Assembly: GCA_030729385.1 (NCBI GenBank)
Contig: JANQXM010000004.1
Span: 1 to 45,461, forward strand
Length of the DNA stretch: 45,461 nucleotides
Reading direction: 5' to 3'
Source: Opitutales bacterium
GTDB lineage: Bacteria > Verrucomicrobiota > Verrucomicrobiia > Opitutales > Coraliomargaritaceae
In this document: positions 1-10,185 of the stretch, one piece after another
Position numbering within the stretch: the first letter of the stretch is position 1
How the letters are laid out: every line of letters begins with the position of its first letter
The notes under the pieces: generated by a model
Told to the model about the DNA's origin: nothing
Databases searched by the model: none
Seen by the model: the letters and a program-made list of their open reading frames with translations, nothing else
Translations under genes and position numbers: made by a program

Positions 1-3
1 AAT

Positions 4-27
4 GGCGGTCGGGACGACCGCCGCTAC
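4..27 (-). repeat. GTAG-headed REP-like hairpin (half element at the window edge)
   Basis: On the minus strand the tetranucleotide GTAG (positions 27-24) precedes a perfect 8-bp stem (positions 4-11 pair with 15-22) closed by a 3-nt loop. This is the same head-plus-hairpin layout as the paired elements at 13919, 35098 and 38680. The partner hairpin would lie to the left, outside the window. The head and stem are seen directly; REP identity is inferred from the known GTAG/GGAG head of RAYT-associated REPs. Confidence 0.6.
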
Positions 28-31
28 CTTT

Positions 32-66
32 ATTCAACGTTGGACGTTCGACGTTGAGCGTTCCAC
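32..66. repeat. 7-nt-period tract, GTTNNNC family
   Basis: Five consecutive 7-nt units run without interruption. The first is ATTCAAC at 32-38 and the second GTTGGAC at 39-45; the last is GTTCCAC at 60-66. A second copy with the same phase and an identical second unit lies at 35197-35231. The tract is in the short spacer downstream of gatB, next to the REP-like hairpin at 4-27. Confidence 0.6.
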
Positions 67-79
67 CGACCTGTCGCGC

Positions 80-1546
80 CTACCCTTCATCAATCAGCTT
101 CTTGAGTAGCTCATCGAGCATCGCGGGATTGGCTTTGCCTTTGGTGGCTTTCATGACGGGACCTTTCAAGGCGTTGAGCGCCTTTTCGTTGCCTTCTTTA
201 TATTGGCCGACGGCTTTGGCGTTACCGGCGATGGCTTCGCGGCAGAGGGCTTCGATCTCGCCGGTGTCGTTGCTTTGCTCGAGACCTTTCTTCTCTACGA
301 TCACGTCAGGCATGTCGCCGGTGGCGAACATTTCGGTGAAGACTTCTTTGCCGATCTGCTTGGAGATCACACCTTCGTCGATGATCTTCGCGAGCGTGCC
401 AATGTGCGCGGGTGTGAGCTTTGATTGGCTGACAGAGTGCGCCGATTCACCGTGCTCGGAGACTGCGGAGAGTTCGCGCAGCAAGTCGTTGGTGATGTAG
501 TTGGCGATCGCCTTGGGCGCGTTGTGCGTCTCTAGAGCGGCTTCGAAGAATTCACTGAGCTCGCGGTCTTGGCAGAGCACGGAGGTGATGGTAAAGGGAA
601 GCTCGAGGTCTTTCTGATAGCGGCGTTGCTTGTCGAGCGGACGCTCTGGCAGCTCGGCTTCGAGCTCGGCAACGCGTGCGCGGTCCATTTGCACGGGCAT
701 CAAATCGGGGTCTGGAAAATAGCGATAGTCGTGGGCTTCTTCTTTGCTGCGAAGTGAGAAGCTGATGCCCTTGTCCACATCCCAGCGACGGGTCTCTTGC
801 GTGATATTGCCGCCGTCTTCCAGGATTTCGGTTTGGCGTTGAATCTCGTATTCGATCGATGCCTTGACGTTGGACATCGAGTTCAAGTTCTTCATTTCGG
901 TGCGGGTGCCGAGCTTGTCGGAACCGACGGGACGGATGGAGACGTTGGCGTCGCAGCGCATTTGACCCTTCTCCATATCGCAATCAGAGATACCGGCATA
1001 GATGATAATGTTGCGCAGACAGTTTAAAAAAGCGACTGCCTCAGTGGAGGAGCTCATATCGGGCTCGGTCACGATCTCGGCGAGCGGCACGCCGGCGCGA
1101 TTGAAATCGATCACAGTCTCGAAAGCTTCGTGTGTGAGCTTGCCGGGATCTTCTTCGAGGTGAATACGATTGAGGATCACCCAACGATGCTCGCCCTCGA
1201 CATTGCGCGAGGGACCAGGGAGTTCGATCTCGACCTTGCCGCCGATGCAGAGCGGTTGCTCGTTTTGTGTGAGTTGGTAGTTCTTCGGAGAGTCGGGGTA
1301 AAAGTAGTTTTTGCGGTCCCACTTACACTCTTCGGCGATCTCGCAGCCGAGCATGAGACCAAGCTTGGCGCACTTCTCGATCGCGGCGTGGTTGAGCACG
1401 GGCAATGTTCCCGGAAGCCCGAGCACGACGGCGTCGGTCAAGGTGTTGGGCGCGGCACCATACTCGTAAGGCGCGGCGGTGAACATCTTAGTGCGTGTTT
1501 TGACTTGGACGTGAATTTCTAGTCCGATGACTGCTTCGTAGTTCAT
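80..1546 (-). CDS. gatB: Asp-tRNA(Asn)/Glu-tRNA(Gln) amidotransferase subunit B
   Basis: GatB is the tRNA-binding and kinase subunit of the GatCAB amidotransferase, which converts misacylated Glu-tRNA(Gln) or Asp-tRNA(Asn) to the correct aminoacyl-tRNA using ammonia from GatA. The 488-aa protein has the usual family length. It opens with the conserved GLEIHVQVKTRTKMF block, has the catalytic-domain signatures PKNYQLTQ and FNRAGVPLAEIVTEPDM (about residues 90-165), and ends in a helical YqeY-like tRNA-binding tail from about residue 340. It is the last gene of gatC-gatA-gatB. No Shine-Dalgarno sequence is visible; the start codon directly follows a 7-nt-period tract. The presence of GatCAB suggests that the organism charges tRNA-Gln and/or tRNA-Asn indirectly. 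Confidence 0.97.
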   Translation of the reverse strand: MNYEAVIGLEIHVQVKTRTKMFTAAPYEYGAAPNTLTDAVVLGLPGTLPVLNHAAIEKCAKLGLMLGCEIAEECKWDRKNYFYPDSPKNYQLTQNEQPLCIGGKVEIELPGPSRNVEGEHRWVILNRIHLEEDPGKLTHEAFETVIDFNRAGVPLAEIVTEPDMSSSTEAVAFLNCLRNIIIYAGISDCDMEKGQMRCDANVSIRPVGSDKLGTRTEMKNLNSMSNVKASIEYEIQRQTEILEDGGNITQETRRWDVDKGISFSLRSKEEAHDYRYFPDPDLMPVQMDRARVAELEAELPERPLDKQRRYQKDLELPFTITSVLCQDRELSEFFEAALETHNAPKAIANYITNDLLRELSAVSEHGESAHSVSQSKLTPAHIGTLAKIIDEGVISKQIGKEVFTEMFATGDMPDVIVEKKGLEQSNDTGEIEALCREAIAGNAKAVGQYKEGNEKALNALKGPVMKATKGKANPAMLDELLKKLIDEG

Positions 1547-1560
1547 GAATGAAGAAAATG

Positions 1561-1588
1561 GCTGATAGCTAATGAGTAATGGCTAAGG
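1561..1588 (-). repeat. 7-nt-period tract upstream of gatB, GCTAATG family
   Basis: Four contiguous 7-nt units, read on the plus strand as GCTGATA, GCTAATG, AGTAATG and GCTAAGG in order, each share the pattern (G)CTAATG or a close variant. The phase continues loosely to the gatB start codon. A near copy with three identical or one-off units is found at 3170-3197, in front of gatA. The tract lies between the long palindrome at 1602-1679 and the gatB start. Confidence 0.65.
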
Positions 1589-1601
1589 ATACGTGGGTTT
1601 T

Positions 1602-1679
1602 AACCGCAGATGGACGCAGATAAACGCGGATCGAGCCTGACGTCTTTGAATCTGCGTTTATCTGTGTGCATCTGCGGTT
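1602..1679. repeat. Long imperfect palindrome with GCAGAT modules, gatA-gatB spacer
   Basis: Positions 1602-1627 and 1654-1679 are inverted copies that match at 24 of 26 positions, around a 26-nt loop. Each arm contains GCAGAT-type hexamers about 10 nt apart, roughly one helical turn. Transcribed from either strand it would form a long hairpin between the coupled genes gatA and gatB. The same module (GCAGAT with 3-4 nt spacing) builds the palindrome at 9065-9137. It has no terminator-like T tract, so it is more likely a repeat or RNA-stability element than a terminator. Confidence 0.8.
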
Positions 1680-1693
1680 GAACTAAAACGTCG

Positions 1694-3160
<1,467 letters not shown>

Positions 3161-3169
3161 TTAAAAATG

Positions 3170-3197
3170 AATAATAGCTAATGAGTGATGGCTAAGG
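3170..3197 (-). repeat. 7-nt-period tract upstream of gatA, GCTAATG family
   Basis: Units of 7 nt run AATAATA, then GCTAATG (3177-3183), AGTGATG (3184-3190) and GCTAAGG (3191-3197). The last three correspond unit for unit to 1568-1588 in front of gatB, with one base different. The tract ends 9 nt before the gatA start codon and is preceded, in the direction of transcription, by the palindrome at 3211-3296. Confidence 0.65.
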
Positions 3198-3210
3198 AAA
3201 GACGTAGAAT

Positions 3211-3296
3211 TTAACCACAGAAGGCACAAAAATCACAAAACGACTCGAATGTGCTCCAACCATAGCTTTTGTGTCTTCTGTGCTTTTTGTGGTTAA
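3211..3296. repeat. Long imperfect palindrome, gatC-gatA spacer
   Basis: Positions 3211-3240 and 3267-3296 are inverted copies matching at about 25 of 30 positions, with a 26-nt loop. The arms contain repeated CACAAA/CACAGA modules rather than the GCAGAT modules of the gatA-gatB spacer. The arm and loop sizes are nearly the same as in the 1602-1679 element, so the two look like relatives in architecture, not simple copies. Confidence 0.75.
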
Positions 3297-3313
3297 TCAA
3301 AACAGGATACTGC

Positions 3314-3607
3314 TTACTCGACGACTTTTGGGACGACGACTTGGTTGTCGCGGTGCTCGGGGGCCATTTTGGTGAGGACTTCGGGGGCGTAGGTTTCGCC
3401 GGGCTCATCGCCTTCGCGCCAGACGTTGAAGACTTTGTGCGCGTGTGCCATCGGCTCGACGCCTTCGACGTCGACGGTGTTGAGCTTGTCGAAATAGCCA
3501 AGGATGTCGTCGAGTTGACTGCCGAGCTTGGCCTTTTCTTCTTCGGAAAGGTCGAGACGCGCCAAATTGGCGACGTAGTCGATATCAATGTGTGGTGTTT
3601 CTGACAT
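3314..3607 (-). CDS. gatC: Asp-tRNA(Asn)/Glu-tRNA(Gln) amidotransferase subunit C
   Basis: GatC is the small wrapping subunit that stabilises the GatA-GatB complex. The 97-aa protein has the expected length and the typical family start with the segment IDYVANLARLDLSEEEKAKL (residues 8-27), followed by the conserved region with the partly buried helix and the EGVEPMAH motif near residues 48-55. It is the first gene of gatC-gatA-gatB. It starts 18 nt after the end of the divergent-looking, but same-strand, VTT protein gene at 3626-4309, so the membrane protein gene may lead the transcript. Confidence 0.95.
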   Translation of the reverse strand: MSETPHIDIDYVANLARLDLSEEEKAKLGSQLDDILGYFDKLNTVDVEGVEPMAHAHKVFNVWREGDEPGETYAPEVLTKMAPEHRDNQVVVPKVVE

Positions 3608-3625
3608 GGTAATTAAGGTGATGAA

Positions 3626-4309
3626 CTATTTTAAAAATTTAATCGCAACAAAGCCGAGGATGACGAGCACGAGCCCAGCCATCATGAGCCATTCAAAATG
3701 CTTTTCAAGGAATGGCTTGATCGTCTTGCCGAACATACGAATCAATCCGGCCACGAGGAAGAAGCGGAAACCGCGCCCGATCACAGAAGCGAAGGTGAAC
3801 TGTAAAAAATCAAAGTGTAGCATACCGGATGCAATGGTGAACACCTTATAGGGTATCGGCGTGACGGCCGCGACGAGGATACCGAAGAAACCATATTCGT
3901 TATACCAGACCTGCACTTTATCGATCACCGGCTGCCCATGATAGAAATCGACGATGCGCTGGCCGATACCTTCGTAGAGCCCCCACCCGATATAGTAGCC
4001 CAACATCCCGCCTAGGACCGAGGCGACCGTGCACCACAGTGCGAGTTTGAACCACTTTGTGGGCGTCGAAAAACAGAGTGCCATTAACAGCACATCGGGC
4101 GGCACTGGAAAGAAGGAGGACTCGGCAAACGACAAAAGCACCAACATGGGCAAGGCATACGGCGTATCCGCCCAATGCAGAGTCCAGAAATATATCTTCT
4201 TGATCGGGTTGCGCGTAGCATGGGCTTGCGCCATGGCTTCGCTGGGCTGGGTCTCGATGGTTTCTGGATTCATAATAGGTGCATCGCAGGCAGAAAAAAA
4301 GACCTGCAT
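3626..4309 (-). CDS. YqaA/DedA-like VTT-domain inner membrane protein
   Basis: The protein has 227 aa from the first start, or 215 aa from the internal ATG at 4273, which gives the more usual N-terminus MNPETIETQ. It is a polytopic membrane protein with four to five hydrophobic segments. The central part carries the VTT (SNARE-associated Golgi) signature: a re-entrant segment near FAESSFFPVPPDVLLMA, a GYYIG glycine-rich stretch and a second half-helix at AAVTPIPYKVFTIASG. Members of this superfamily are linked to lipid flipping and membrane homeostasis; the YqaA branch is poorly characterised. It lies upstream of gatC with only 18 nt between, which suggests co-transcription without a functional link. 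Confidence 0.85.
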   Translation of the reverse strand: MQVFFSACDAPIMNPETIETQPSEAMAQAHATRNPIKKIYFWTLHWADTPYALPMLVLLSFAESSFFPVPPDVLLMALCFSTPTKWFKLALWCTVASVLGGMLGYYIGWGLYEGIGQRIVDFYHGQPVIDKVQVWYNEYGFFGILVAAVTPIPYKVFTIASGMLHFDFLQFTFASVIGRGFRFFLVAGLIRMFGKTIKPFLEKHFEWLMMAGLVLVILGFVAIKFLK

Positions 4310-4420
4310 GCGAAGCTGCTAGTCAGTTTTACCAAAGATTAATGTCAACACACGATCCAAGGAGAAATAACCCAGCTAGAAACATTTCCATGCCATCGAT
4401 TCACTCACTACTACCAACCA

Positions 4421-6574
4421 CTACTTTAAGCGCACCTCCACCTCACGAGTGCCCTCCATGCCCTTGGAGTCTCTTGCGATGAGGCTAAACTTCAGTCGGT
4501 CGTCTAGCGAACCGGTTGGTGTGCCACTTAAGACCCAGCTGTCCTGTTTCGTTGAATCCAATCGTATCGTCAACCACTCGGGGGCATCCGCGGATTTTCG
4601 AATCTCGGTGATGCGGTCGCGCTCGGGGTCCCAGAGGTCTTTGCCGACAATCAGCTCATGCCGGTAACTCTGGCCGACGATGGCCTCCGGCAGCACGGTG
4701 AAAGCTCTCGCCCAGTTCGGAGTGCCGGGGGACTCGTGGATCATGAGGTGATCGTCGAGTGCTTTCAATAAATCATAAGACCATTGCCGGAGTGTCCAGT
4801 TTCTCTGCATTTTAGAAACAGCCGACCCATCCCAGGTCATCATTCCACCCGCTTGCATAGCCTCTAGATTCCACTGCAGAAAATCGGTCTCTTCCCATGC
4901 TTGTTTGCCACCCGACTTCCATCCGCTGGTCGACAACTTAGAGTGGAAGTTGCCCACAATCTGATCGTCCCAAGCCGGCCCACCAGCAAAGACGAAACCA
5001 TTCGTCTCGGTCATTCGTTGAACGTGCGCGTAATTACGCTTAAACTGCCCGCCCTCCTTACTGCCATGACTATTATTGCCGCCAAAACCATGACCGAAGG
5101 TAAAGTCATCAAAGCGCGTCGGGCTTGCGAAAGGATAGTTCGGCGATTTCACCGTGCTGCGCCCATTGTTGAAAGCGATCGCGATGTCTGGGTTTCCAGC
5201 ATGCACAGCTTTGGCAAAGGCCTGATAAATACGTTGTTCTTCAATCAAGCCTCCACCGGGGTTGTCTCCGTTCTGATTGATGTCGGTGGCGGAATCGAAG
5301 ATCCATTCGTCAATTAGATCACCGTAACGGAGCGCATAGTCCTTGAGCACCAGCTCGGCATAGCAAAACATGTATTTACGGTTGGGGAACTTTTTCGTGG
5401 CATCGACATAGCGATTCGCCTGCCGGTCCCAGACACCGGTGTGATAAGGCTGACTGTTGACGAATGCCACTACGGAAGGATTCGTATCGCAGAACTTTTT
5501 CCAGCGCTGGGCGATGGGCTCCCATTCATCAGTATTACTCCCGACAAAGTTCTCGCAGTTGGCATAAGCCTTCAACGCAAAGCCAGCCGCTTTGATCGCC
5601 TGCATCTTGGCGAGGATCGGATCGTTCTCAGGTTCAGGCTTGCTTAGATCACCCCAGGGCGGCACGCAGAGTTTGACCTCGCCAGCTTCCGGACCGACCT
5701 GACCGCGGCACAAGCTCTCGAGAAGCCTATGCGGGGCCCAGTGCGAGGCAGACAGCACAGCGCCATCGCTCAAGCGGACCTGCACAACATCCATCGTCTT
5801 GAAATCCTGGATCTTATCCAAGCCCATGCCGCCACTCCAAGTGCCCTTCGAATGACGTGCGCGTTCCCCCGCCGCATAGCCCTTTTTCAAATTGACGAAT
5901 TGAAGCACCTTCAGGCCGCCGCCCTGCCCGTAGACGGCCACATGATAGCGCTTACTCAGATCGAAGCCTTCCACCATAACACCCGAAGCCGCATATTGCC
6001 CGTCGACCCGATAGCACCAGTAGCCACCCGGTTCGATCTCAAGTGTCACCAATGCAGGCGCACCCGCCTTGAACGGCACCTTCGCTGGTAAGAACTCTAA
6101 GTTCTTGCTGATGGCACCGTCATTAAAATACATCCCCTGCCCGACACCACCACGACCCGAAGTAATACTTAACCCCATAGCATAGGCACCCGTCCTCTGC
6201 GCAAAGGGATTCAAGCGGCGATAATTCCGTAGATCTCCGTCAGCGCTTATCAGGCCAACCGATAAGTTGTGCCCCCCAGTGCCCGGAAGGGTGTCCGTAT
6301 AACAACGAAGCGTCAGCGTGAATCCCGTGTCCGACTGAAAGCTATTCTCAGAATACAGTAGTGCCCGACTCGACTCGCCAAAACCAACCGTTTGATAGGA
6401 GCCATTTCCATCGTCCGTCCAGCTGTGCGATTGCATCGACACATTGACCGCTCCCCCGCCGACACCAGTGTTTGCCGACAGACCGTCCCCGTCAAAGTGA
6501 TCCTCATAGAGGACCTCCGCCTGCAGGCAAGTCGCCAGCAGTAGGTAAACAAATATGGGACGCAGTCGTAACAA
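4421..6574 (-). CDS. Secreted multidomain protein, probable glycoside-hydrolase-like
   Basis: A 717-aa protein with a TTG start and a clear signal peptide (residues 1-20, cleavage after LQA). Three regions can be made out. Residues about 20-235 are a beta-rich, concanavalin/LamG-like part (EVLYEDHFDGDG at its start). Residues about 235-610 look like an alpha/beta barrel with many Trp, Asp and Glu residues, for example KYMFCYAELVLKDYALRYG and DEWIFDSATDINQNGDNPGG, as in alpha-L-fucosidase-like or related glycosidases. Residues about 625-717 look like a putative Ig/cadherin-like domain (ending in TREVEVRLK). I cannot name the family or catalytic residues with certainty. It begins 9 nt after pheT, so it may be read through from pheST, which is an unexpected partner. 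Confidence 0.7.
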   Translation of the reverse strand: MLRLRPIFVYLLLATCLQAEVLYEDHFDGDGLSANTGVGGGAVNVSMQSHSWTDDGNGSYQTVGFGESSRALLYSENSFQSDTGFTLTLRCYTDTLPGTGGHNLSVGLISADGDLRNYRRLNPFAQRTGAYAMGLSITSGRGGVGQGMYFNDGAISKNLEFLPAKVPFKAGAPALVTLEIEPGGYWCYRVDGQYAASGVMVEGFDLSKRYHVAVYGQGGGLKVLQFVNLKKGYAAGERARHSKGTWSGGMGLDKIQDFKTMDVVQVRLSDGAVLSASHWAPHRLLESLCRGQVGPEAGEVKLCVPPWGDLSKPEPENDPILAKMQAIKAAGFALKAYANCENFVGSNTDEWEPIAQRWKKFCDTNPSVVAFVNSQPYHTGVWDRQANRYVDATKKFPNRKYMFCYAELVLKDYALRYGDLIDEWIFDSATDINQNGDNPGGGLIEEQRIYQAFAKAVHAGNPDIAIAFNNGRSTVKSPNYPFASPTRFDDFTFGHGFGGNNSHGSKEGGQFKRNYAHVQRMTETNGFVFAGGPAWDDQIVGNFHSKLSTSGWKSGGKQAWEETDFLQWNLEAMQAGGMMTWDGSAVSKMQRNWTLRQWSYDLLKALDDHLMIHESPGTPNWARAFTVLPEAIVGQSYRHELIVGKDLWDPERDRITEIRKSADAPEWLTIRLDSTKQDSWVLSGTPTGSLDDRLKFSLIARDSKGMEGTREVEVRLK

Positions 6575-6583
6575 GATTAGGCT

Positions 6584-9043
6584 CTACTTCCTGATTTGAT
6601 AGTCCGTCTTTTCTGTAATGAGTTTCTGGATACTTTCAAAGGCGGCGTTGACTTCTTTGTCTTTCAAAGTGCGGTCGGCAGCGCGGAAGGACATGCTGAG
6701 GGCTAGGCTCTTTTTACCTTCTGGTAAACCGGTGCCTTCGTAGACGTCGAAGATGCGGACGCTTTCGCAGTCGAAGCCTTGCGTGGCTTTCTTCGCGAAT
6801 TTGGCGACTTCTTTTTCGACATCACCTGCGAGCACGGATTGATCGACGATCAAAGCGAGGTCCTTCGCTGAAGCGGGTTGGTTGCTGATAACACTATGAC
6901 GACCTTGCTTGGCTTTACGCTCGAAGAACTTCGGCGTCATGAGAATCGAACCTGCGATGATCGGCGTGGAGATATCCCAGCGCTCTTTAAGTGTCGCGAT
7001 GTTGAGCAGACCGGCAGTGCACTCGAAACCCATCTTGGCAAAATCACCGGCATAGGCGGATTGACCACCCTGCCAAAGCTTGCAGTCGGCGATGGGGCGG
7101 AAAGTGAGCTTGCTGGCAGCGGTGCCTGCGATCTCGAGCACTTCGCCGCAAAGGTTACGAGCGGTGTAGAAATCGGCTACTTCACGTTGGCGCCATTCGC
7201 GGCTGATTTGATCAGCAACGATCACAAAACCGACGGAAACAAGTTCGACCATCTGACCTTTCACTTCGCGATACACGTGACCGCGCTCGAAGAAACGAGT
7301 CGCTCCGGTCGCACGCGCGCCGTTGAGCTTGATCACATCGAGGAGCCCCGGAATGAGCGATGGACGCAGGTGGCTTTGGTCGCTTTGCAGCGGGTTGTCC
7401 AAGGCGAGCACTTTGTGGCTTTCCTCGCCGAAGAAAAACTTTGTTTCTTCCGGATCGCGGAGCGAGTAAAGGAAGGCTTCGTTGAAGTTTTGACCGGTCA
7501 GGTAGTTGGCCACGGATTCGTTGACCGTATAGATACGGTGGTCGTCCGTGCTAATGCCGCGAGCCACCACTTCGGACTCGGGGATCTTATCGGTGCCATA
7601 GACGCGGATAAATTCTTCGATCAAATCAACATCGCGCTGCAGGTCGCCGCGGTAGGATGGGATACTCACATCCCAACGCACCGAACCATCGGCTTCGCTG
7701 TGAATGGAAACTGCCAAACCGAGCGATTCGAGCACGGTTTGAATTTCTTCGTCGCTGACATCGAAACCGATGAATGTGCGGACGCGATCGGGGCGAATTG
7801 CCACCTCAGTGATCGTAGCAGGCTCGCTACCCTCTTCGATCATGTTGCCATCGACGGTGCCGCCGGCGACTTCGAGAATCAAATCGACTGCACGAAGTGA
7901 TGCGTAGGTGACGCCCTGGGGGTCAACACCACGTTCGAAGCGATAGGAACTGTCAGAAGACAGGCCAAGTTTACGAGCAGTGGCGCGCACAGAAGTGGGT
8001 GCAAAATAGGCAGCTTCGAGAACGATGTCTGTCGTCGTCTCATCAACCTCGGCGTCGACAGAACCCATGACACCTGCAACCACGAGCGCACGCTCGGTAT
8101 CGGCGATGACTGCCATATCGGCATTCAGCTTACGCTCAACATCGTCGAGTGTGGTGATTGTTTCGCCCTCGCTCGCCATACGGACGACGAGTTTGCCGCC
8201 CTTGATCTTAGCCGCATCGAATGCGTGCAAAGGTTGGCAGGTTTCGTGAAGCACGTAGTTGGTGACGTCGACGACGTTGTTGATCGAACGTTGTCCGGTG
8301 GCTTCGATCGCATCCTTGAGCCACTTAGGGCTAGGACCGACTTTCACGCCTTTGATGCTGACTGCGGTATAATGTGGGCACACTTCTGGAGCACTGACAT
8401 CGACACCGGAAATCAATGCATCGCCGTTGGATGCGTTTTCGGTGCTGGCTTTGATCTCGGGATATTTCACATCGAGGCCGAACTTCGCGGCGAGCTCGCG
8501 AGCAACTCCGATGTGGCTGAGCACATCGACACGGTTGGGTGTGATCTCCAAGTTAAGCACGGTGTCGCCATCAGTGTAGAGATCGTTGACCGGAGTGCCG
8601 AGGGCGGTGCCTTGATCGAGGATCATGATACCGTCATGGTCTTGTCCGACCTGCAACTCTTTCGAAGAACACATCATACCAGCGGATGGCTGACCACGTA
8701 GCTTACTGGCTTTGATTTTGAAATCACCAGGAAGCACGGCGCCAGGGAGCGCGACCATGACCTTGTCACCTTGGACGAAGTTCTTGGCACCACAAACGAT
8801 GTCGTGGACTTCGCCTTCGTTACCGGTGCTAACTTTACAGCAGCGTAGACGGTCGGCGTCGGGGTGTTGAACGAACTCGAGGACTTGGCCAACGACGACG
8901 TTATTAAGCTGCGGCGGACCGAGCTTTTCGATTTCTTCGATATCGAAACCGAGCAGTGGCAAGACTTCTTGCAACACTTCCGGTGAGTGCTCGACAGGGT
9001 CGAGATCGATATAGTTTTTGAGCCAGTTGTAGGAAATTTTCAT
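6584..9043 (-). CDS. pheT: Phenylalanyl-tRNA synthetase beta subunit
   Basis: The beta subunit of the (alpha-beta)2 enzyme that charges tRNA-Phe; it carries tRNA binding and editing. The length of 819 aa is typical of the long bacterial form. Domains in order: an N-terminal region, an EMAP/OB-fold tRNA-binding domain (VVVGQVLEFVQHPDADRL near residues 48-65), B3/B4 editing domain, B5 domain, the catalytic-like core (SSDSSYRFERGVDPQG near residues 360-375), and a C-terminal ferredoxin-like anticodon-binding domain (KDLALIVDQSVLAGDVE). It follows pheS with a 101-nt spacer that holds a long palindrome, and precedes the secreted hydrolase-like gene by 9 nt. Confidence 0.97.
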   Translation of the reverse strand: MKISYNWLKNYIDLDPVEHSPEVLQEVLPLLGFDIEEIEKLGPPQLNNVVVGQVLEFVQHPDADRLRCCKVSTGNEGEVHDIVCGAKNFVQGDKVMVALPGAVLPGDFKIKASKLRGQPSAGMMCSSKELQVGQDHDGIMILDQGTALGTPVNDLYTDGDTVLNLEITPNRVDVLSHIGVARELAAKFGLDVKYPEIKASTENASNGDALISGVDVSAPEVCPHYTAVSIKGVKVGPSPKWLKDAIEATGQRSINNVVDVTNYVLHETCQPLHAFDAAKIKGGKLVVRMASEGETITTLDDVERKLNADMAVIADTERALVVAGVMGSVDAEVDETTTDIVLEAAYFAPTSVRATARKLGLSSDSSYRFERGVDPQGVTYASLRAVDLILEVAGGTVDGNMIEEGSEPATITEVAIRPDRVRTFIGFDVSDEEIQTVLESLGLAVSIHSEADGSVRWDVSIPSYRGDLQRDVDLIEEFIRVYGTDKIPESEVVARGISTDDHRIYTVNESVANYLTGQNFNEAFLYSLRDPEETKFFFGEESHKVLALDNPLQSDQSHLRPSLIPGLLDVIKLNGARATGATRFFERGHVYREVKGQMVELVSVGFVIVADQISREWRQREVADFYTARNLCGEVLEIAGTAASKLTFRPIADCKLWQGGQSAYAGDFAKMGFECTAGLLNIATLKERWDISTPIIAGSILMTPKFFERKAKQGRHSVISNQPASAKDLALIVDQSVLAGDVEKEVAKFAKKATQGFDCESVRIFDVYEGTGLPEGKKSLALSMSFRAADRTLKDKEVNAAFESIQKLITEKTDYQIRK

Positions 9044-9064
9044 TTCGGGAAAGGTATTTTTTAG

Positions 9065-9137
9065 ATCCGCAGATTTCGCAGATGAACGCAGATTGTTATG
9101 AAAAGGAAATCAGTGAAAATCCGCGTAATCTGCGGAT
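9065..9137. repeat. Long imperfect palindrome with GCAGAT modules, pheS-pheT spacer
   Basis: The left arm starts ATCCGCAGATT at 9065 and its inverted copy ends at 9137; about 18 of 20 outer positions pair. The left arm contains three GCAGAT hexamers spaced 9-10 nt apart, the same building block as in the gatA-gatB palindrome at 1602-1679. There is no T tract after the stem, so it is probably not a strong terminator; pheT must be expressed with pheS. Confidence 0.75.
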
Positions 9138-9144
9138 ATAATCT

Positions 9145-10185
9145 CTAAGCAAATTGTTTAAGGAAGCGGGCGTCGTTTTGGTAATAATAGCGGATGTCGT
9201 CGACGCCTTGCAAAATCATGGCGATGCGCTCGATGCCCATGCCGAAGGCGTAGCCGGTGTAAACTTCGGGGTCGATGCCGACAGCCTTGAACACCTCGGG
9301 GTCGACCATGCCGCAGCCCATGATTTCGAGCCACTTGTTGCTGAGCTTACCGAGGTCGGGCGAGAAGAAGTCCATCTCGAAGCTAGGCTCGGTGAATGGG
9401 AAGAAACTCGGGCGGAGGCGTGTCTTAGCCTTCGGTCCAAAAATAGTTTTCACGAAGTGATCCAGTGTGGCTTTGAGGTCGAGGAGCGTGACGTTCTTAT
9501 CAACGTAAAGACCTTCGATTTGGTGGAAGTTTGCACTGTGCGTCGCATCGGGCGTGTCGCGGCGGAAGCAACGACCAGGGGCCACGATACGGATCGGAGG
9601 TTTCTCCTTGAGCATCGCGCGTATCTGCACGGTCGAGGTGTGCGTCCGGAGCAAGTATTTCTCGTCGGCGTGTTTGCTGACATTGTTGACCGTTAAATCA
9701 TCGGGCAGATAATAAGAGTCCTGCATGTCGCGGGCCGGGTGGTCGCTCGGGATGTTGAGCGCGTCGAAGCAGTAATGCTCGGTTTCGACCTCGGTCGCTT
9801 CGGCAACGGAGAAACCGATCCGGCGAAAGAGCTCGACCATTTCTTCACGAACTTGCGCGATCGGGTGCAGTGTACCACGGGTAGAATCGGGAAGCGGCAA
9901 GGTCGGGTCGATGGCGGGCCCAAGCTTGGCAGCCAGCTCGGCGGCTTCGAGACGTTCGATCACTTCGGCAAAGGACGCTTCGACAGCGGTCTTGGCCTCG
10001 TTGATGAGCTTGCCCATGGCGGGTTTGTCCTCCTTGGGCACTTTGCCCATGCCCTTCATGATATCAGTCAAAGAACCCTTCGGGCCTGAGATCGTAGCTT
10101 TATAAGCCTCAAATTCGGCGCGCGTTTGGATAGCGGGTGCGTTTTCCCGCACGCCTGCTACGATAGCTGTTAAGTCTTCTTGCAT
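9145..10185 (-). CDS. pheS: Phenylalanyl-tRNA synthetase alpha subunit
   Basis: The catalytic subunit that forms phenylalanyl-adenylate and charges tRNA-Phe. At 346 aa it has normal length. The N-terminal coiled coil (about residues 1-100) is followed by the class II core: motif 2 region GRCFRRDTPDATHSANFHQI near residues 205-225, the HPARDMQDSYYL block near residues 138-150, and motif 3 GYAFGMGIERIAMI near residues 316-330. It leads a pheS-pheT operon. I see no T-box or Phe-rich leader peptide in the 216 nt upstream, which it shares with the divergent recQ gene. Confidence 0.97.
   Translation of the reverse strand: MQEDLTAIVAGVRENAPAIQTRAEFEAYKATISGPKGSLTDIMKGMGKVPKEDKPAMGKLINEAKTAVEASFAEVIERLEAAELAAKLGPAIDPTLPLPDSTRGTLHPIAQVREEMVELFRRIGFSVAEATEVETEHYCFDALNIPSDHPARDMQDSYYLPDDLTVNNVSKHADEKYLLRTHTSTVQIRAMLKEKPPIRIVAPGRCFRRDTPDATHSANFHQIEGLYVDKNVTLLDLKATLDHFVKTIFGPKAKTRLRPSFFPFTEPSFEMDFFSPDLGKLSNKWLEIMGCGMVDPEVFKAVGIDPEVYTGYAFGMGIERIAMILQGVDDIRYYYQNDARFLKQFA

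Noticed and set aside
1602-1679. Intrinsic terminator between gatA and gatB
   Set aside because: The stem is long but imperfect and no T tract follows on the minus strand; ending transcription here would cut off an essential subunit.
6878-7900. Long open frame (340 aa) on the plus strand inside pheT
   Set aside because: It lies antisense to a complete, well-conserved pheT, has no recognisable family pattern and has no start context. It is a by-product of codon use in pheT.
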